Below are positions 17,246-20,144 of a DNA stretch of 20,144 bases, in pieces. Under the pieces are notes generated by a model. It saw only the letters and a program-made list of their open reading frames with translations. It made no database searches and had not been told where the DNA came from. The DNA is from Perkinsus olseni. Taxonomy: Eukaryota > Perkinsozoa > Perkinsida. The stretch spans positions 1 through 20,144 of the forward strand of contig JABANN010000584.1 of the NCBI GenBank assembly GCA_013115125.1. The letters run 5' to 3'. The position numbers were made by a program, and so were the translations under genes. Position 1 is the stretch's first letter, and each line of letters starts with the position of its first letter.

Positions 17246-18374
17246 CTACAGCTCCTCATCCTCATCCTCATCCCCGACACTGTATGGATGCTCCTTGCGA
17301 CCGCCAACCTTGGCCTTCTTCGGCCTAGCAGATGGCCTACGTTTTTTCGGACGCTCAGAGCCGCTGGACTTCCCCTTGATGTACTCCGAGGGGAGACGAT
17401 AAGATTCCGAGGGTGGTAGGGAGTGCTGTAGAGCAACAATCACTCGGTGAGGGTATCCAAGGTTGACGCTTGCCTGTTTCATGTGGCCGATGATAGGCAT
17501 CGTCTGGTAATGTAGCGTGAGTGTAATGTTGTTGTCCCTGATAGGGGCGGAGCGAAGCGATACGTGAAAATTCTAACAACCGAAAACTGCCAACCTCAGA
17601 GTTCCCTTAGTGACATCCCTCAGCGGGTATTCATTGGTGACGCCTTCCAAATGCTGAAAAGAAAGATACTCAAGACGATAGGTCGACCTAGTATCATCGC
17701 GCTTCAACCTAAGATACCCTTTATTACAATGAGGGCCTCTTCCTCTGACCTAACAATGTCATCCCAGATAGTCACCGAATTACGAACCTGCAAAGCACAT
17801 CACCACAGCCCGGCCGGTAAGATGTCAACTCTTTCTTCTCGGCGCCCCGGTTCGATCCCTCCCTTCGAATATTACCGTGCTGTCCGTGACGTAATCAGCC
17901 GTAATGTAAACGAACAGCTGATTCATACTCCAATGTCGCATCTCCTGGCGAAGGTCTGAACCCATACCACACATCCCACAAATCACGGTCGAGGATACCC
18001 ATTCCGATCACCGCACAAGCCGCCTACCAGCATCAATGTTGAGCTGCAGATTGGCCTGATCGGCTCTCAAAAAACCATTGAGGACCCTAAAGGAAGAGGG
18101 CGGTGTCCTGAGAGAGCGTGGCGGGGGGGCGGCCTTACATGTCCTGTACGCCCGCTAGAGTCACAGTGCCCGACACGATTGGGGTGGGGTCGATGTAGCT
18201 GGTGAAGTGACAGAGTAAGCCTAGAAAACATAGGACTGAACAGTACGTACCTGACAGAAGAAGCGATATCTTAGGTACACCTATGCAAGATACAAAACAG
18301 GTCAGGTTGAGCGCCGAATGAGAGTGCCCGACGTTACAGAATATAGTGTTGGCCCTGCTTGTGTAGGACTCCAT
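17246..18374 (-). CDS. SPCS3: Signal peptidase complex subunit 3 (SPC22/23)
   Basis: Eight exons: 18338-18374, 18139-18250, 18028-18086, 17876-17955, 17728-17787, 17595-17653, 17474-17537, 17246-17425. The total is 651 nt, 216 aa. The N-terminus MESYTSRANTIF is followed by one membrane anchor (about residues 10-31) and the lumenal domain: LQLNIDADLR, MNQLFVYITADY, NSVTIWDDIV, EYPLRDVTKGTLRDNN, ITLTLHYQTMPIIG and YRLPSEYIKG. These match the conserved blocks of eukaryotic SPC3/SPC22, the type II ER membrane subunit of signal peptidase that supports cleavage of signal peptides. Family members are about 170-190 aa. Here about 35 extra residues follow: a basic run (RPKKRRPSARPKK) and an acidic end (GDEDEDEEL). 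The intron 17426-17473 appears to be GC-AG; removing it restores the usual spacing between MPIIG and LPSEY. Confidence 0.93.
17654..17727 (-). repeat. GTATCTTAGGT-type intron, SPC3 intron 5
   Basis: This 74-nt intron contains GTATCTTAGG near the donor, the palindrome AGGTCGACCT in the middle and GTATCTTTC before the acceptor. The same GTATCTTAGGT word occurs at 1379, 10059, 11350 and 18268. Confidence 0.75.
17788..17875 (+). repeat. tRNA-like intron, SPC3 intron 4 (antisense)
   Basis: This 88-nt intron of a minus-strand gene has a perfect B box GGTTCGATCCC on the plus strand at 17849-17859, preceded by an A-box-like CAGCCCGGCCGG. The intron is fixed by the SPC3 alignment (TADYVTDST / VRNSVTIWDD). 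Confidence 0.75.
18277..18305 (-). repeat. Shared intron segment, SPC3 copy
   Basis: Inside SPC3 intron 1 (18251-18337). It matches Mkt1 intron 4 at 13989-14016 over about 28 nt with two substitutions and one indel (core TGCAAGATAC and AACAGGTC on the plus strand). It abuts the palindrome ATATCTTAGGT / ACCTATGCAAGATAC (18267-18293). Confidence 0.85.
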
Positions 18375-18570
18375 ATTCTGAGGTATGATCGCTTTGAGAT
18401 TGTCCATTGAGATGAGAAGTTGAGGAAAACTCAGAAGACGCATCACTCGCCAGCCCTCCTTCGAAGCCCTTAAGTCTGCCTCCCGCCTCAACTCGAAGCT
18501 TCAAGGTGCACCAAATGCTCACACGTACAAGCGGCAACGGCACGCAGCGTGAAAAACAACGAAAAAATGG

Positions 18571-18650
18571 CTCGTCCGAGGATCGAACCAGAGACCTTCG
18601 TCGCGACAGTACTGCTAGACTGCGAAGACTATTTTCTCAGACGAAGACCT
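18571..18650 (-). other. Degenerate tRNA-like sequence
   Basis: The minus strand reads GGTCTCTGGTTCGATCCTCG with a perfect B box, a possible anticodon-arm region (CTGTCGCGACG) upstream, then GACGAGCCA followed by TTTTTT, a Pol III-style terminator. I could not form both a good T stem and a good acceptor stem, so I call it a tRNA pseudogene or SINE piece rather than a tRNA gene. Confidence 0.5.
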
Positions 18651-19505
18651 CTCTCGTCGCCGTTGCGTTGCCTGTCCGCATGCTATCCGCATGCTGTCCC
18701 ATAACACTCATACCAGCAGCTTGTCAATCAAGCCAGCGAACGTTCCAAGTAGGGCTCCTCCGGCCTGGTGTAGTGCAGTTAGGAAACAGAATGTTTAATA
18801 CAGAGTGTAAAGAGATTCCCGTGCCTTGTCCCCTCGACGGAGCACATTCGGTGGTGGCCGGACTGAGAGGCGGTGGTTCAGTGATGCCTTATTTGAAAAC
18901 CAACATACTACTATCCGCCCTTCTCATTCCCACACAATCCAGTTTCGGGGCGCCCGTAGAAGTGACAGTGAAGCGTATGTGTGCGTGGGTTCATAGTCCA
19001 ACGCCCGTACTACCGACTTAGGCCTTCACCTCAGAGACGCTCGGTTATTACTGGCTTTACGCGTCAATGCACGTGAAGCGATTTCAGATGGTTCATCAAA
19101 AGGCTTCCTTCGGAGTATCAACCGAAGTCAAGAGCTTTCGGTGAGATTGTCCCTCTATCCCCAGGAGATTCCTCCGCGAAGTTGAGGCATGAAGGCCGTT
19201 AAACCCGAACTATCATCCTCTCGCTGGATTAGGGATTGTAAACAGGGAGGCGAAGCCCCGATGCGGGGCTGTGGTCACAAGAACCCTTCCGTTGCTAGAC
19301 TTCCGCCTGCCACCAGACCGCGTCGCGCGTCAACCGATGTGGACAAACGGACACCGCACGATAGAAGACCCCGTACTCTAAGTGCGCCAGTGTGTGTCTT
19401 CAAGATCAACCAGCGGGAGAAAGTCGCTGCTTGTCACGCGGCGTGACACCGCTTTTGGGCCGTCGTGCTGAGTGAATCATAATTGTGGAGAGTTTCACTA
19501 GTCTG

Positions 19506-19510
<5 letters not shown>

Positions 19511-19541
<31 letters not shown>
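19511..19541 (+). repeat. (ATG/TGA)n microsatellite
   Basis: About ten tandem copies of a trinucleotide in a region without a supported gene. Confidence 0.95.
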
Positions 19542-19542
<1 letters not shown>

Positions 19543-19945
19543 CCACCACCGAAGTTCGAGCCAGTGCCACTATCACCTCAACCCCTCTCCTGCTCAGGAA
19601 TTGAGAGTTCCGAAGAAGCGGTTGAATGTTCGCTTCGGGACTGCAACGTCACGGCAGCATACGGAAACCATCCTGTGCTGTGGCCCAGGATCGTCATCAG
19701 TTTTATGGGAGTGGCTCTGCAGCCCCCGTAGCTCGGATTTTCCAAGCCCTACGCGAGGGAACCACTGCCTCCGAAATGTTCCATTGGATGCCAGTAGTTG
19801 CCAAGGTGAGAGAAGAGCGATACTCCGTTTCGCTGACATTGCACGCGTGCGCAAGGTCCAATCGGCTTGTGCACGCGTGCTCGTGACGCGGGTTCGGATA
19901 AGGTCTCTGTGACACGGGTGGAGTCCACTGGCCGTGCACTTAGTG

Positions 19946-20144
19946 TACTCAATAACAGTTTAGAGTGCCCCTCAGAGCTGTGCTGCTCCTCCTCCTGCTT
20001 TCCTCTCTGTCTTCCGTTCCTCTCACAAACCTCGTCTTGAGTTATCATCCGACTGTAGTCAGGTAGTACTCCCACCACCAATGCCTCCCACTTCCACTTC
20101 CGCTATTGACATCGACAGGCTCATCTTACAGGCTGCTGAAGTCT
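19946..20144 (-). repeat. Right copy of 199-bp terminal inverted repeat
   Basis: Inverted partner of 1-199. Read on the minus strand it has the same open frame (VVGVLPDYSRMITQDE...), with D/E, L/V and R/G replacements relative to the left copy plus silent changes. Beyond 19946 inward the two copies share nothing. No target-site duplication can be tested because the window ends inside or at the edge of the repeat. Confidence 0.9.

Larger units (their letters stand above)
18375..19945. other. About 1.5 kb without a supported gene
   Basis: It holds a tRNA-like sequence near 18571-18650 and an ATG trinucleotide microsatellite at 19511-19541. Plus-strand open frames at 18506-19021 and 19189-19446 lack recognisable motifs. 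The first includes the antisense of the tRNA-like sequence, which commonly makes spurious frames. GCACGCGTGC-type palindromes occur twice near 19840-19880. I cannot assign function. Confidence 0.4.

Noticed and set aside
18571-18650. A genuine tRNA gene
   Set aside because: Good B box and T tract, but the T stem and acceptor stem cannot both pair; left as tRNA-like.
18506-19021. Plus-strand 171-aa frame
   Set aside because: Includes the antisense of a tRNA-like sequence (SSEDRTRDLRR), a common source of false frames; no other motif.
19483-19731. 82-aa frame starting with poly-Met
   Set aside because: It is the translated ATG microsatellite followed by unremarkable sequence.
1-20144. A 20-kb Polinton-like or other giant mobile element bounded by terminal inverted repeats
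   Set aside because: No polymerase, integrase, packaging ATPase, capsid or transposase frame was seen; the genes between the repeats are ordinary intron-bearing host genes.
1-20144. CRISPR array, prokaryotic operon or ribosome binding sites
   Set aside because: No regularly spaced direct repeats; gene structure is clearly eukaryotic.

Overview
The window is nuclear DNA of a microbial eukaryote. Its genes are split by many very short introns (mostly 35-150 nt, GT-AG with two probable GC-AG), lie close together, and encode ordinary eukaryotic proteins. A WRKY19-type zinc finger, a calpain-like protease, an Mkt1 homologue and tiny introns together suggest a protist of the stramenopile-alveolate side. 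A Perkinsus-like alveolate is my best guess, but the sequence does not prove it.

Layout. Positions 1-199 and 19946-20144 are a near-identical inverted repeat at the two ends. Between them, on the minus strand from low to high coordinates: a WRKY19-like zinc-finger protein (274-1360), an exostosin/GT47 glycosyltransferase (1390-3848), an unidentified multi-pass membrane protein (5595-about 6903, 5' end unresolved), a small protein with a weak Sm-like look (7552-8151), a Q/M-rich protein resembling eIF4E-binding 4E-T/GIGYF proteins (8404-11002), a complete Mkt1 homologue (11392-14644), an unidentified gene (14918-about 15647 or further), and signal peptidase complex subunit 3 (17246-18374). One gene is on the plus strand: a calpain-like cysteine protease (4234-5376), nearly intron-free and divergent from the exostosin gene. 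About 1 kb at 16250-17245 and 1.5 kb at 18375-19945 hold no gene I can support.

I rebuilt exon-intron models by hand for Mkt1 (12 exons, 830 aa), exostosin (11 exons, 654 aa), the 4E-T-like gene (13 exons, 555 aa), SPC3 (8 exons, 216 aa) and the zinc-finger gene (4 exons, 319 aa). In each the exon lengths sum to a multiple of three and the junctions restore family motifs, so most of these intron boundaries should be right.

The most interesting signal is inside the introns. Unrelated genes carry introns with the same short sequences: (1) a TTTCGTGGCGCGCGAC family, six sites; (2) tRNA-like introns with Pol III A/B-box-like sequence, in both orientations relative to the host gene; (3) a GTATCTTAGGT / CCTAAGATAC family, including a stretch of about 28 nt shared by an SPC3 intron and an Mkt1 intron; (4) a CTTGCARTCTTGC family, in opposite orientations in two neighbouring Mkt1 introns. 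This looks like recent spread of introner-like elements, at least one family of which appears to derive from tRNA or a tRNA-type SINE.
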